Assembly (NCBI GenBank): GCA_030433215.1
Contig: JAUIMC010000008.1
Coordinates: forward strand, 1-64,000
Length of the DNA: 64,000 nucleotides
Direction of reading: 5' to 3'
Source: Alphaproteobacteria bacterium
Lineage (GTDB): Bacteria > Pseudomonadota > Alphaproteobacteria > Caulobacterales > Parvularculaceae
Shown: one piece after another, positions 53,475 through 61,616 of the stretch
Layout of the letters: every line of letters begins with the position of its first letter
Position numbering within the stretch: position 1 is the first letter of the stretch
Translations under genes and position numbers: made by a program
Notes under the pieces: generated by a model
The model's database searches: none
What the model saw: the letters and a program-made list of their open reading frames with translations, nothing else
What the model was told of the DNA's origin: nothing

Positions 53475-54368
53475 ATGACTCAAGCGAAAATGGCCGAGCA
53501 GGCCGCGAACAAAGACGGGTTTATCGCGGCCCTCGATCAGTCCGGCGGGTCGACGCCGAAAGCGCTGAAGCTTTACGGCGTCGAGGAAAGCCAGTGGTCG
53601 AATGACGAGGAAATGTTCGGCCTCATTCACGACATGCGCGCGCGGATCATCAAGTCGCCGGCCTTTACGGGCGACAAGGTGATGGGCGCCATTCTCTTCG
53701 AGCGCACCATGGACGGCGAGATCGACGGCTTGCCCACCGCGCAATATCTCTGGGAAAAGCGCGGCGTCGTTCCCTTCCTCAAGGTCGACAAGGGGCTCGC
53801 GGACGAAAAAGACGGCGTGAAGCTGATGAAGCCCATGCCCGATCTCGACGCGCTTCTGGAGCGCGCGGTCAAGAAAGGCATTTTCGGCACGAAGATGCGC
53901 TCGGTCGTTGACGCCGCGAACCCGAAAGGCATCGCCGCGATCGTCGATCAGCAATTCGAAGTCGGCAACCAGATCCTTTCTCACGGGCTCGTGCCGATCC
54001 TCGAGCCGGAAGTGACGATCTCGATTGCCGACAAGGCGGAAGCCGAAGCCATTCTGCTGGCGGAAATCAAGAAGCATCTCGATCAGGTTCCCGCCGGCAA
54101 GCAGGTGATGCTGAAGCTGACGCTGCCGACCAAGGCCAATCTCTACAAGCCGCTCATCGACGATCCCCGCGTCATGCGCGTGGTGGCGCTTTCCGGTGGT
54201 TATTCCCGCGAGGAAGCCAACGAGAAACTGGCGCAGAACACCGGCATGATCGCCAGCTTTTCGCGCGCTCTGACCGAAGGGCTTTCGGCCAAGCAGAGCG
54301 ATGCGGATTTCGACGCCAAGCTGGCGGCGGCGATCGACAGCATTTTCGAGGCCTCCCGCGCCGGCTAA
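53475..54368 (+). CDS. fda: Fructose-bisphosphate aldolase class I (short bacterial type)
   Basis: A 297-residue class I (Schiff-base) aldolase. [13 protein letters not shown] at residues 19-31, [13 protein letters not shown], the Schiff-base lysine Lys214 in VMLKLTLPT and [11 protein letters not shown] match the short bacterial enzyme (as in Staphylococcus). It splits fructose-1,6-bisphosphate. Most alphaproteobacteria carry class I or II here; this one needs no metal. GGGAGAG fixes the ATG at 53475. A strong terminator follows at 54409, ending the glycolytic operon. Confidence 0.93.
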   Translation: MTQAKMAEQAANKDGFIAALDQSGGSTPKALKLYGVEESQWSNDEEMFGLIHDMRARIIKSPAFTGDKVMGAILFERTMDGEIDGLPTAQYLWEKRGVVPFLKVDKGLADEKDGVKLMKPMPDLDALLERAVKKGIFGTKMRSVVDAANPKGIAAIVDQQFEVGNQILSHGLVPILEPEVTISIADKAEAEAILLAEIKKHLDQVPAGKQVMLKLTLPTKANLYKPLIDDPRVMRVVALSGGYSREEANEKLAQNTGMIASFSRALTEGLSAKQSDADFDAKLAAAIDSIFEASRAG

Positions 54369-54408
54369 GCCAAGGGGGCGTCTCGCCCGACATTGTCGCC
54401 AATCTCAA

Positions 54409-54443
54409 GGCCGGGGCCGCATGCCAGCGCCCCGGCCGTTTTT
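54409..54443 (+). terminator. Intrinsic terminator of the tkt-gap-pgk-fba operon
   Basis: A 9-bp GGCCGGGGC/GCCCCGGCC stem (54409-54417 with 54429-54437), 11-base loop, then GTTTTTC. It sits 40 bases after the aldolase stop. Confidence 0.85.
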
Positions 54444-54580
54444 CGTCTGGCTTACGGAAATTCCATCATGGGCCCTCTTGCAATTCGGCCCGCCCGGCGC
54501 GACATTCATGAAAGGTAAACTGGTTAGTGTAACGCTATCCGGTAACACCAATGAAACGCGCAGGGATTAGGCGAAAATCC

Positions 54581-55456
54581 ATGACGGACGCAGCACAAGC
54601 CGAAAAGCCGCCGAAAAAGGAAGTCCCGCCCGAGGACTATGTCTGGATCAACGGCTTTCCGACGCCGCCGTCGGAGCCGGTGCGCCCCTTCCATGCTTTC
54701 GCGTCCGTTTTGCGGCTGATCCGTAACAAGGAAGACACGCGGCAGGTTTTCGAAATCGTCCAGGCGCTGTCGGGCGATTCCTCCAAGCGCCTCTTCAAGC
54801 GGTTCACCGATACGGATTATGGCCGCCGCGTCGTCACTGAGCCGGTGAGGCTGGAAGAAGTGCTCGGCGACCGCGAGCGCCTTCGCGCTTACCCGGAAGG
54901 CACGCTGGCGCGGGTCTATCTCGCTTTCATGGAAGGCGAAAACCTGACGCCGGAAGGCTTGCGGTCGGCGGCGGAAGAGGCCGACATCGATTACGAGGCC
55001 TATCCGGAATTTTCCGAGCTGATGCGTCTCTTCATGCATCTTCAGGTCAATCACGATCTCTGGCACGTCCTGTCGGGCTATGGCCGCGACGCCCTGGGCG
55101 AACTTTGCAATCTCGTCTTCACCCGCCAGCAGACGAAAAACCCCGGCTTCCGTCTCATCGTGCTGATTGGCGGTTTGGCGGTGAAGCTCGACAACTGGTC
55201 GGTTCCCACCATCAAGGCGCTGAGGGAAGCGGGCCGCAATGCGAAGAAGAGCGCGTGGATTCTCGCCCATGATGTCGAGGACTTGCTGGCGTTGCCGCTC
55301 GCCGACGCGCGGGCGCGGCTCAATATCGCGCCGCCGGAAATCTACAACGCCATTCCCGCTGATGTGCGCTACGCGCTCCTGAAGCCGAAAATCGAGCAGA
55401 CGCAGACGGAACGCGAAAGGGCGGCCCGCGAACGTGCGGCCCTGCAATCGGCCTAG
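54581..55456 (+). CDS. Coq4-family ubiquinone-biosynthesis-type protein
   Basis: A 291-residue protein with the Coq4 zinc motif HDxxHx(11)E: NHDLWHVLSGYGRDALGE (His158, Asp159, His162, Glu174). Eukaryotic Coq4 organises the ubiquinone synthesis complex and takes part in C1 processing of the ring; bacterial homologues are less studied. The start is uncertain: the ATG at 54581 has AGG ten bases upstream, while an ATG at 54551 adds a basic decapeptide. It lies between the aldolase terminator and thiE. Confidence 0.82.
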   Translation: MTDAAQAEKPPKKEVPPEDYVWINGFPTPPSEPVRPFHAFASVLRLIRNKEDTRQVFEIVQALSGDSSKRLFKRFTDTDYGRRVVTEPVRLEEVLGDRERLRAYPEGTLARVYLAFMEGENLTPEGLRSAAEEADIDYEAYPEFSELMRLFMHLQVNHDLWHVLSGYGRDALGELCNLVFTRQQTKNPGFRLIVLIGGLAVKLDNWSVPTIKALREAGRNAKKSAWILAHDVEDLLALPLADARARLNIAPPEIYNAIPADVRYALLKPKIEQTQTERERAARERAALQSA

Positions 55457-55513
55457 TCTGCAATTCTCGGAAACACCTTCCCAGCGCATCCGCGCTTTCC
55501 TATATAGCGCCCG

Positions 55514-56161
55514 ATGCCTCACGACTGCCGCCTTTACCTCATCACGCCGCCGCAGATCGCCGATCTCGAGCAGTTCTGCGACTCATTCGAACGCGCGCTC
55601 GGCGCGGGCGACATCGCCTGCGTGCAATTGCGGCTGAAAACCCCCGAAGGCGAAGCCGTGGGCGACGACGAAGTGCTGGCCGCGGCGGCGGCGCTGCTGC
55701 CGATCGCGCAAAAACACGATGCGGCCTTCCTCATCAATGACCGCCCTGACCTTGCGCTGAAATCCGGCGCCGACGGCGTTCATGTGGGCCAGACCGATGC
55801 GCGCTGCGAACAGGCGCGCGCGGCGCTGGGCGACGACGCGACCGTGGGCGTCACCTGTCACAATTCGAAACATCTGGCGCTCCTCGCCGGCGAGGCGGGG
55901 GCGGACTATGTCGCCTTCGGCGCCTTCTATCCGACCAGGACGAAAGAGGCGCCGACGCAGGCCGATCCCGCGCTGCTTGAATGGTGGAGCTTTGCGACGA
56001 CGCTGCCTTCCGTCGCCATCGGCGGGATCACGCCGGACAATTGCGGCCCCCTGGTGCGCGCCGGGGCGGATTTCCTCGCTGTGTCGGGCGCGGTCTGGAG
56101 CTGGGAAGAGGGCCCCGCCGCCGCGGTGAAGGCGTTCGAAAGCGCAATTCGCGACGCCTGA
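55514..56161 (+). CDS. thiE: Thiamine-phosphate synthase
   Basis: A 215-residue TIM-barrel enzyme that couples the pyrimidine and thiazole phosphates into thiamine phosphate. It has CVQLRLK, FLINDRPDLAL, ADGVHVGQTDA, the pyrophosphate loop GAFYPTRTKEAPT and AIGGITPDN. No TPP riboswitch is seen in the 57-base gap upstream. Other thi genes are not in the window. Confidence 0.93.
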   Translation: MPHDCRLYLITPPQIADLEQFCDSFERALGAGDIACVQLRLKTPEGEAVGDDEVLAAAAALLPIAQKHDAAFLINDRPDLALKSGADGVHVGQTDARCEQARAALGDDATVGVTCHNSKHLALLAGEAGADYVAFGAFYPTRTKEAPTQADPALLEWWSFATTLPSVAIGGITPDNCGPLVRAGADFLAVSGAVWSWEEGPAAAVKAFESAIRDA

Positions 56162-56240
56162 CCCTTTCTGGAACAGATCTTGCGAGACCTCCCGCCGGGT
56201 ATGGTGTGGAGGCGCGGCTTGGGAAAGTCGCGCGCAAGCG

Positions 56241-56348
56241 ATGAAATCTCAATGGATCATGACAGGCTGTGCCGCGGCGATCATTTTGATCTGCTTTGCG
56301 GCGGCCTTTCTTGAAGGCGCGCAGATCGCCGTCAACGCAGCTCGGTAG
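56241..56348 (+). CDS. Possible 35-residue single-pass membrane peptide
   Basis: ATG at 56241 opens MKSQWIMTGCAAAIILICFAAAFLEGAQIAVNAAR. This is one membrane helix with a basic-side-in charge pattern, and in size and composition it is like small membrane proteins. The ribosome-binding site is weak (GCGCAAGCG). It lies in the 255-base gap between thiE and a Sel1 gene; its stop lies within a perfect 13-base tandem repeat. Could be chance. Confidence 0.4.
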   Translation: MKSQWIMTGCAAAIILICFAAAFLEGAQIAVNAAR

Positions 56349-56370
56349 GGCCGCTCAGTAGGGCCGCTCA
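56345..56370 (+). repeat. Tandem 13-bp direct repeat
   Basis: GTAGGGCCGCTCA occurs twice back to back (56345-56357, 56358-56370) just upstream of the Sel1 gene. Confidence 0.9.
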
Positions 56371-56416
56371 AGAGAGGCGCTAGGCGCGGGCGGCGAAACC
56401 GCGTAAACCGGCGGCG

Positions 56417-57415
56417 ATGATCGCCCGGTTTGCGATAGCGCTTTATCTCATCTTCGCCGCTGCGCCCGCCTTCGCGCAGGACGCCCGCGCCGGCGCGGCT
56501 TACGCGGCCCTGAGCGAAGGCCGTTACGAGGACGCGTTGCGCGAAGCCGAAACGCTATCGCAATCAGGCAACGCCGAGGGCGACGCCATTCTCGCTTATC
56601 TCCACGAAAACGGGCTCGGCGTCGACCGCGATCTTCAGCATGCGGTGGATCTTTATACCAAGGCCGCCCGCGCCGGGCAGCCGGACGCGCAATTCGCGCT
56701 GGGCGAGCTCGCCATGTTCGGCGACGGGGTCGAGCGCAGCGCGGAAACGGCGGCGGGCTGGTACAAGCTCGCCGCGCGCCAGGGCCATGCGCGTGCGAAA
56801 CTGCGTCTCGGCGTGATGCACGCTGAAGGCGACGGCATGGAAAAGGACCAGAGGCGCGCCATCGATCTCTTCCGCGAGGCGGCGGAGGGCGGCGAGCCGG
56901 AGGCGGCGCGCAATCTCGCCATCGCCTATCTGTCCGGCGACGGCGTCGTGCGCGATTACCGCACGGCGGCGGATTGGTTCGAAAAAGCCGCCGATCAAGG
57001 CGACCCGGTGGCGAGCTACAATCTCGGACTGCTCCTGCAATCGGGAACGCTGGCGCCGCCGGATATCGACAAGGCGGCGGCGCGCATGCGCGCGGCGGCC
57101 GAGGCCGGTTTCGCCCCGGCCATGGTCGGGCTCGGGCTTCTCATCCATGACGGCGCGACAAGCGATGAGCTTCCCTCCGACTGGTTCGCGCGCGCGGCGG
57201 AGGCCGGCGACGCCCAAGGCCGGTTCCTTTACGCCGTGGCGCTGGCCGAAGGCGACGGTCGCGATGTCGATATCGACGCCGCCATCGCCCAGCTCGATGC
57301 GCTTCTTGAGGAGCCTGCGGAGCCCGACCTCATTCAGCAGGCGCGGTCCCTGCGCAAGGATCTGGAGCGCCGGAAAAAGGGCGGGCGTTTCGGCTTCGGC
57401 AAAAAAGAGAACTGA
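56417..57415 (+). CDS. Exported Sel1-like repeat protein
   Basis: A 332-residue protein with a signal peptide (MIARFAIALYLIFAAAPAFA) and six or seven Sel1 repeats of about 36 residues. Examples are AVDLYTKAARAGQPDAQFALGELAMFGDG and AIDLFREAAEGGEPEAARNLAIAYLSGDG, each with a conserved Ala/Gly pattern. It ends in a basic tail (ERRKKGGRFGFGKK). It is a periplasmic interaction scaffold; partner unknown. It precedes ruvC by 54 bases and is larger than the other Sel1 protein at 37558. Confidence 0.85.
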   Translation: MIARFAIALYLIFAAAPAFAQDARAGAAYAALSEGRYEDALREAETLSQSGNAEGDAILAYLHENGLGVDRDLQHAVDLYTKAARAGQPDAQFALGELAMFGDGVERSAETAAGWYKLAARQGHARAKLRLGVMHAEGDGMEKDQRRAIDLFREAAEGGEPEAARNLAIAYLSGDGVVRDYRTAADWFEKAADQGDPVASYNLGLLLQSGTLAPPDIDKAAARMRAAAEAGFAPAMVGLGLLIHDGATSDELPSDWFARAAEAGDAQGRFLYAVALAEGDGRDVDIDAAIAQLDALLEEPAEPDLIQQARSLRKDLERRKKGGRFGFGKKEN

Positions 57416-57469
57416 GACTTTGGGGAAAGGTTATTCCCCTTTTGTTCCAAACCCCGTTATGGTCCGGCC

Positions 57470-57970
57470 ATGAGCGCAGTGATTCGCATTCTGGGCGTCG
57501 ATCCCGGCTCGGCGGCCACCGGCTGGGGCGTCGTCGACATGGCCGGCGCGCGGCTTTCCTATGTGGCCTCCGGCGTCATCCGCCCGAAGAAAACCGCGGC
57601 CCACGCCGAAAAGCTCAGCGTCATTTTCGAGGGGCTTCAGTCGGTCATCGCCGATTTTGACCCCGGCGAGGCGGCGGTGGAGGAGACGTTCGTCAATGCG
57701 AGCCCGCGCGACGCGCTGGTTTTGGGGCAGGCGCGCGGCGTCGCGCTTCTGGCGCCGGGGCAGGCCGGTTTGAGCGTTGCGGAATACGCCGCGAACTCGG
57801 TGAAGAAATCGGTGGTCGGCAAGGGTCATGCGGACAAGGCCCAGGTCGCGGCCATGGTGAAAGTGCTCTTGCCCAAATGCGGCAAGCTCGCGAGCGATGA
57901 GGCGGACGCGCTCGCGGTCGCGATCTGTCACGCGCATCACGCGGGCATGAGACGGTTGGAGGCTTCGTAA
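57470..57970 (+). CDS. ruvC: Crossover junction endodeoxyribonuclease RuvC
   Basis: A 166-residue Holliday-junction resolvase. Acidic catalytic residues are Asp11 in GVDPGSAATG, Glu71 in AAVEETF, and Asp143/Asp146 in ASDEADALAVAICH. It cuts junctions moved by RuvAB in recombinational repair. It is immediately followed by ruvA (no gap). Confidence 0.95.
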   Translation: MSAVIRILGVDPGSAATGWGVVDMAGARLSYVASGVIRPKKTAAHAEKLSVIFEGLQSVIADFDPGEAAVEETFVNASPRDALVLGQARGVALLAPGQAGLSVAEYAANSVKKSVVGKGHADKAQVAAMVKVLLPKCGKLASDEADALAVAICHAHHAGMRRLEAS

Positions 57971-58603
57971 ATGATCGGCAGGCTGAAGGGTTTGGTCGTC
58001 ACGGTGACGGAAGAAACGGCGCTGATCGACGTCAATGGCGTCGGCTACGAGATCTACGCCGCCCCGCGCGTGTTGCAGAACCTTGCGCCGGGCGAGGAGG
58101 CGATTGTCTCCATCGAAACGCTGGTGCGCGAGGACATGATCCGGCTTTACGGCTTTCCGTCGGAGAATGAGCGTCAGGCCTTCCGGCTGTTGCAGAGCGT
58201 GCAAGGGGTCGGCGCGCGCCATGCGCTCGCGGTGTTGCAGGTCTTGTCGCCGTCGGAGCTTTATGACGCGGTGACGGCGGAAGATGTGACCGCCGTTTCG
58301 CGCGCGCACGGCGTCGGCAAGAAACTCGCCCAGCGTGTGGTTACGGAATTACAGTCGAAAGCAGGAGCGCTCGCCGGCGCCACCGGCGAGGTCTATTCCC
58401 TGGCGGCGCGCAAGAAAGTTTCGGAAGCCGGGTCCGCCGATCCCGTGCTGGCGGCGAAAGCCGACGCGGTCTCGGCGCTCGCCAATCTCGGCTATGACGG
58501 CGTCGAGGCGCGCAAAGCCGTCGCCCGCGCCGCCGAAAGCCTGGATAGTCCCGGCGTCGAAGCGCTGATCAAGGCGGCGCTGAAAGAACTGGCCGCAGCG
58601 TGA
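57971..58603 (+). CDS. ruvA: Holliday junction DNA-binding protein RuvA
   Basis: A 210-residue RuvA. The N-terminal OB fold begins MIGRLKGLVVTVTEETALIDVNGVGYEI, helix-hairpin-helix segments follow (LQSVQGVGARHALAVLQVL and HGVGKKLAQRVVTEL), and the small C-terminal domain contacts RuvB. It tetramerises on four-way junctions. Downstream, the FtsH-N-like gene is inserted before ruvB. Confidence 0.95.
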   Translation: MIGRLKGLVVTVTEETALIDVNGVGYEIYAAPRVLQNLAPGEEAIVSIETLVREDMIRLYGFPSENERQAFRLLQSVQGVGARHALAVLQVLSPSELYDAVTAEDVTAVSRAHGVGKKLAQRVVTELQSKAGALAGATGEVYSLAARKKVSEAGSADPVLAAKADAVSALANLGYDGVEARKAVARAAESLDSPGVEALIKAALKELAAA

Positions 58604-58614
58604 GGGGGTGCTTT

Positions 58615-59115
58615 GTGCAAAAGATTTTACTCTTTGCGGCGGCTCTTTTCTTTCTGTCCGCGCCTGCGTCCGCGCAAGAAGATCAGTCGCCATGGTATGA
58701 ACCTTATGAACAGATTTCCTACAGCGAGCTCAGAACGCTGATTGACAATGGCGAGGTCGATGAAGCCAGAGTGCTGAATGATGGCTGGTGGGTGACGGTA
58801 AAGACGAAAGAGGGGGAATACTTCGATACGAAGGTGACGCCGGAAACCCCGATCGCCGATCATCTTTATGAAGCCGGTATTCCGGTGACGATCGAACATT
58901 ACAACGAAGGATCGGAAGAGGAAGCGGATGATTTGCCGGCTTGGCTTAGCTTGGTCATTAACATCCTTCCTTTGCTTCTGTTTTTGGTGTTTTTTGCCGG
59001 TATAATTTTCCTGTCGCGCAAACAAACGAACGCTTATTACGGCCGTGCGGAGAAGATGCAGGCGGACTTTTTTGAGCGTCTGGAAAAACTGTTGACCGAG
59101 CGCAAAGAAAACTAA
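58615..59115 (+). CDS. FtsH periplasmic-domain-only membrane protein (no ATPase or protease)
   Basis: A 166-residue protein. A signal peptide ([20 protein letters not shown]) precedes a region (about 32-100) with the pattern of the FtsH periplasmic domain: [54 protein letters not shown]. One membrane helix (110-133, [20 protein letters not shown]) and a short charged cytosolic tail (134-166) follow. The AAA ATPase and zinc protease of FtsH are absent. The GTG start at 58615 follows GAGGGGG; an earlier GTG at 58600 is possible. It overlaps ruvB by one base. The gene looks lower in GC than ruvA and ruvB. Function unknown; it may bind or modulate FtsH. Confidence 0.7.
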   Translation: MQKILLFAAALFFLSAPASAQEDQSPWYEPYEQISYSELRTLIDNGEVDEARVLNDGWWVTVKTKEGEYFDTKVTPETPIADHLYEAGIPVTIEHYNEGSEEEADDLPAWLSLVINILPLLLFLVFFAGIIFLSRKQTNAYYGRAEKMQADFFERLEKLLTERKEN

Positions 59116-60149
59116 TGGCTGAACCCGCTTACGATAATGACCGGCTGATCGATGGCGAGAGGAAGCCGCAAGACGCCGATGCGGCGCTGCGGCCCAAAAA
59201 GCTCGACGATTTCGTCGGCCAGCCGAGCGCCAAGGACAATCTGCGCGTTTTCGTGCAGGCGGCCCGCGCGCGCGCCGAAGCCCTCGACCATGTGCTCTTT
59301 CATGGGCCCCCGGGGCTCGGCAAGACGACCCTGGCGCAGATCGTCGCCAATGAGCTTGAAGTGAATTTCCGCGCCACCTCGGGCCCGGCTATTACGAAAC
59401 CCGGCGATCTCGCCGCGCTCCTCACCAACTTGGAAGCCGGCGATGTTCTCTTCATCGACGAGATTCACCGCCTCTCGCCCGCGGTTGAGGAAGTGCTCTA
59501 TCCGGCCATGGAAGACTTCGCCCTTGATCTCATCATCGGCGAAGGCCCGGCGGCGCGCTCGGTTCGCATCGATCTGCCGCGCTTCACCCTGATCGGCGCC
59601 ACGACGCGCTCGGGGCTGCTCGCCAAACCCCTGCTCGACCGTTTCGGCATTCCGGTGCGCCTCGATTTCTATTCGGAAAAAGACCTCGCCCACATCGTCG
59701 CGCGCGGGGCCTCTCTGTTGAACGCCGAAATGTCGCCCGACGGCGCCGGAGAGATCGCAAGACGCGCAAGGGGCACGCCGCGCGTCGCCGGGCGTTTGCT
59801 TCGCCGGGTGCGCGACGTCGCAACCGTTGAAGGGGCGGGCGTGATCGACGCGGGCGTCGCCGACAAGGCGCTGAAACGCCTCGAGATCGACAAGCTTGGC
59901 CTCGACCCGCTCGACCGGCGCTATCTTCGTCTGATTGCGGAGCATTTCGGCGGCGGTCCCGTGGGCGTCGAAACCATTGCGGCGGCTTTGGCCGAAGCGC
60001 GCGACGCCGTAGAGGACGTCGTCGAGCCCTTCCTGTTGCAGCAGGGGCTTATACAACGCACGCCCCGCGGGCGCGTGCTCTCTGTCAGCGCCTGGACCCA
60101 TCTGGGTCTCGCCGCGCCGAAGGATGCCTCTTCCGATCTCTTCGACTAA
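59115..60149 (+). CDS. ruvB: Holliday junction branch-migration ATPase RuvB
   Basis: A 344-residue AAA+ motor. It has Walker [14 protein letters not shown], Walker [11 protein letters not shown], sensor [10 protein letters not shown], and the arginine-finger region LLDRFG. The C-terminal winged helix carries [14 protein letters not shown]. It pumps DNA through RuvA-bound junctions. Its ATG shares one base with the stop of the FtsH-N-like gene, so the two are probably translated from the same mRNA. Confidence 0.97.
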   Translation: MAEPAYDNDRLIDGERKPQDADAALRPKKLDDFVGQPSAKDNLRVFVQAARARAEALDHVLFHGPPGLGKTTLAQIVANELEVNFRATSGPAITKPGDLAALLTNLEAGDVLFIDEIHRLSPAVEEVLYPAMEDFALDLIIGEGPAARSVRIDLPRFTLIGATTRSGLLAKPLLDRFGIPVRLDFYSEKDLAHIVARGASLLNAEMSPDGAGEIARRARGTPRVAGRLLRRVRDVATVEGAGVIDAGVADKALKRLEIDKLGLDPLDRRYLRLIAEHFGGGPVGVETIAAALAEARDAVEDVVEPFLLQQGLIQRTPRGRVLSVSAWTHLGLAAPKDASSDLFD

Positions 60150-60155
60150 TTTTTC

Positions 60156-60187
60156 CGCTCATTCCCGCTTTCGCGGGAATGAGCGGG
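60156..60187. repeat. REP-like perfect palindrome
   Basis: CCGCTCATTCCCGC (60156-60169), TTTC loop, GCGGGAATGAGCGG (60174-60187): a perfect 14-bp stem directly after ruvB. It has no downstream T-run, so it looks like a repetitive extragenic palindrome rather than a simple terminator. Confidence 0.75.
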
Positions 60188-60267
60188 CCGGAAGTTGATC
60201 CAATTTAGTCATCATCTGGTGACCATTGCGCCGTATTCTGACGGTTCCATCAGGGGAGGCGCAAGCT

Positions 60268-60783
60268 ATGGGCGGATCGGTTTTCCTCACGCTGTTTTTC
60301 GGGCTGTTTCTGGCCATTGGGCTCGCCATGCTGGGCTGGGGCGGGCGCTCCTATTATTACTCGCAGCAGGCGGCGCACTGGCCCACGGCGCCGGGCGAGG
60401 TCACCGCTTCTGACTTCCGCGTCAATTCCGACAGCGACGGCACGACCTACGAAGCCAAAATAGAATACCGCTATAACCCCGACGGCTATGAACGCACGGG
60501 CAAGACCATTGCGTTCGGCTATACCGGGAGTTCCGGCCAGCAGTTTCATCGCGAGATCTATGAGGCGCTGCCCGTGGGGGCGCAGGTCGCCGTGCGCTAC
60601 GATCCCTCAAGCCCGGACCGCGCGACGCTGTCTCATGGCGTCAACAAGTCGATCCTGTTCATCCTCATCTTCGGCGCCGTGTGGACATTCTTCACGGTCG
60701 GCATCGCCTCGATCTTTCTGTTGAGCGAATCCGGCGCCGGCGGTCTCCTCGACAATATGCTGATCTATTCCACGGGGCGCTGA
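60268..60783 (+). CDS. DUF3592 membrane protein
   Basis: A 171-residue protein. One membrane helix near the N-terminus (about 6-24), an extracytoplasmic beta domain with WPTAPGEVTASDFRV, YEAKIEYRYNPDGY, VAVRYDPSSPDRATL (the DUF3592 pattern), and a second helix near 131-155. Function unknown. The ATG at 60268 follows GGGGAGG. It lies between ruvB and ybgC. Confidence 0.82.
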   Translation: MGGSVFLTLFFGLFLAIGLAMLGWGGRSYYYSQQAAHWPTAPGEVTASDFRVNSDSDGTTYEAKIEYRYNPDGYERTGKTIAFGYTGSSGQQFHREIYEALPVGAQVAVRYDPSSPDRATLSHGVNKSILFILIFGAVWTFFTVGIASIFLLSESGAGGLLDNMLIYSTGR

Positions 60784-60844
60784 CGGCGCCTTGCCATGGC
60801 GGGACGCCTTGCCATGGGAGGGCGGGCGCGAGCATGATCGGCCC

Positions 60845-61243
60845 ATGAGCGACAAGACTTTCACCCTGCCGATCCGCATCTATTACGAGGACACGGATTT
60901 CTCCGGCGTCGTCTATCATGCGGCCTATCTCAAATTCTTCGAGCGCGGGCGCACGGAAGCCCTGCGCGAAACCGGCGTTCATCATTCCGAACTTTTGGGG
61001 CGCGAGGAGCCCCTCGCCTTTACGGTGCGGAAGATGACCACCGAATGGCTCGTCCCGGCGAAGATCGACGACATGCTCGAGGTGAGGACCCGCTTCGTTG
61101 AGGCGAAAGGCGCGCGCATGACGCTTTCCCAGGAGATCTGGCGGGAGGAGACCCTGCTGGCGCGCGCGGAGGTTGAGGCGGCCTGCATGTCGCTCGAGGG
61201 GCGGCCCCGGCGCCTGCCGCCGGATATTATCGCCCGTTTTTGA
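60845..61243 (+). CDS. ybgC: Tol-Pal-associated acyl-CoA thioesterase YbgC
   Basis: A 132-residue hot-dog thioesterase. The family motif YYEDTDFSGVVYHAAYLKFFERGRTE (about residues 13-38) holds the catalytic Asp, and EGRPRRLPPD closes the protein. YbgC hydrolyses short acyl-CoA and is nearly always linked to tol-pal genes, as here. The ATG at 60845 is chosen by fit to the family. A 13-base direct repeat lies upstream (60787-60817). Confidence 0.92.
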   Translation: MSDKTFTLPIRIYYEDTDFSGVVYHAAYLKFFERGRTEALRETGVHHSELLGREEPLAFTVRKMTTEWLVPAKIDDMLEVRTRFVEAKGARMTLSQEIWREETLLARAEVEAACMSLEGRPRRLPPDIIARF

Positions 61244-61396
61244 TCGGGCCTTTGCGGCCGGTCCTCGTAAACCTTTCATTAACCGTCATTAAACTTTGGA
61301 AATCGGCGCCTCGGGGACCTTCGCCGGCCCCGCAATCGCCTAAATTCCGGCCATAAGGGGATTAAATGTAAAGCCGTTCAATGTTAACCATGGCCT

Positions 61397-61447
61397 GGGC
61401 GTTTTGAAGGAAAGCCGCGTTTGCCGGTTTTCCGTCTCAAAACGCCC
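61397..61447 (+). promoter_or_regulatory. Long hairpin in the tolQ leader (hairpin 1)
   Basis: A perfect 11-bp outer stem (61397-61407 with 61437-61447) and an inner stem (61409-61417 with 61425-61433, one G-T pair). It lies in the 373-base gap 61244-61616 between ybgC and tolQ, which also holds hairpins 2-4 and AT-rich sequence at 61270-61300; no open frame is supported there. Confidence 0.6.
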
Positions 61448-61463
61448 AAATGTTGAGTATTGA

Positions 61464-61484
61464 GCATCCTGAATGTCAGGATGC
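61464..61484 (+). promoter_or_regulatory. Hairpin 2 in the tolQ leader
   Basis: Perfect 9-bp stem GCATCCTGA / TCAGGATGC with an ATG loop. No T-run follows. Confidence 0.6.
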
Positions 61485-61507
61485 TGGAGGCCCGGCGCGG
61501 GGCGAAC

Positions 61508-61593
61508 GCGCAACCGGGCGGTTTGCGCCGATTTCCTGCTTTGAAAGGCGGGGATCAGCGAAGAATTCTGTATGTCCCGCTCAGTGCAGCGGG
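61508..61593 (+). promoter_or_regulatory. Hairpins 3 and 4 in the tolQ leader
   Basis: GCGCAA/TTGCGC (61508-61513 with 61523-61528) and CCCGCT/AGCGGG (61576-61581 with 61588-61593). Hairpin 4 ends 23 bases before the tolQ ATG, close to its GAGGG ribosome-binding site. Confidence 0.45.
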
Positions 61594-61616
61594 CGGCTTG
61601 AGGGATGAAGTAAGCA

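Noticed and set aside
55457-55513. TPP riboswitch before thiE
   Set aside because: The 57-base gap is too short and lacks the CUGAGA and thi-box patterns.
60787-60817. 13-base direct repeat (CGCCTTGCCATGG twice, 18 bases apart) upstream of ybgC as an operator
   Set aside because: It looks like a small local duplication in the leader with no symmetry or link to a known regulator.
61279-61292. TTAA-N6-TTAA upstream of tolQ as a CtrA box
   Set aside because: CtrA sites have seven bases between the TTAA halves; this has six. Mentioned only as a possible weak site.
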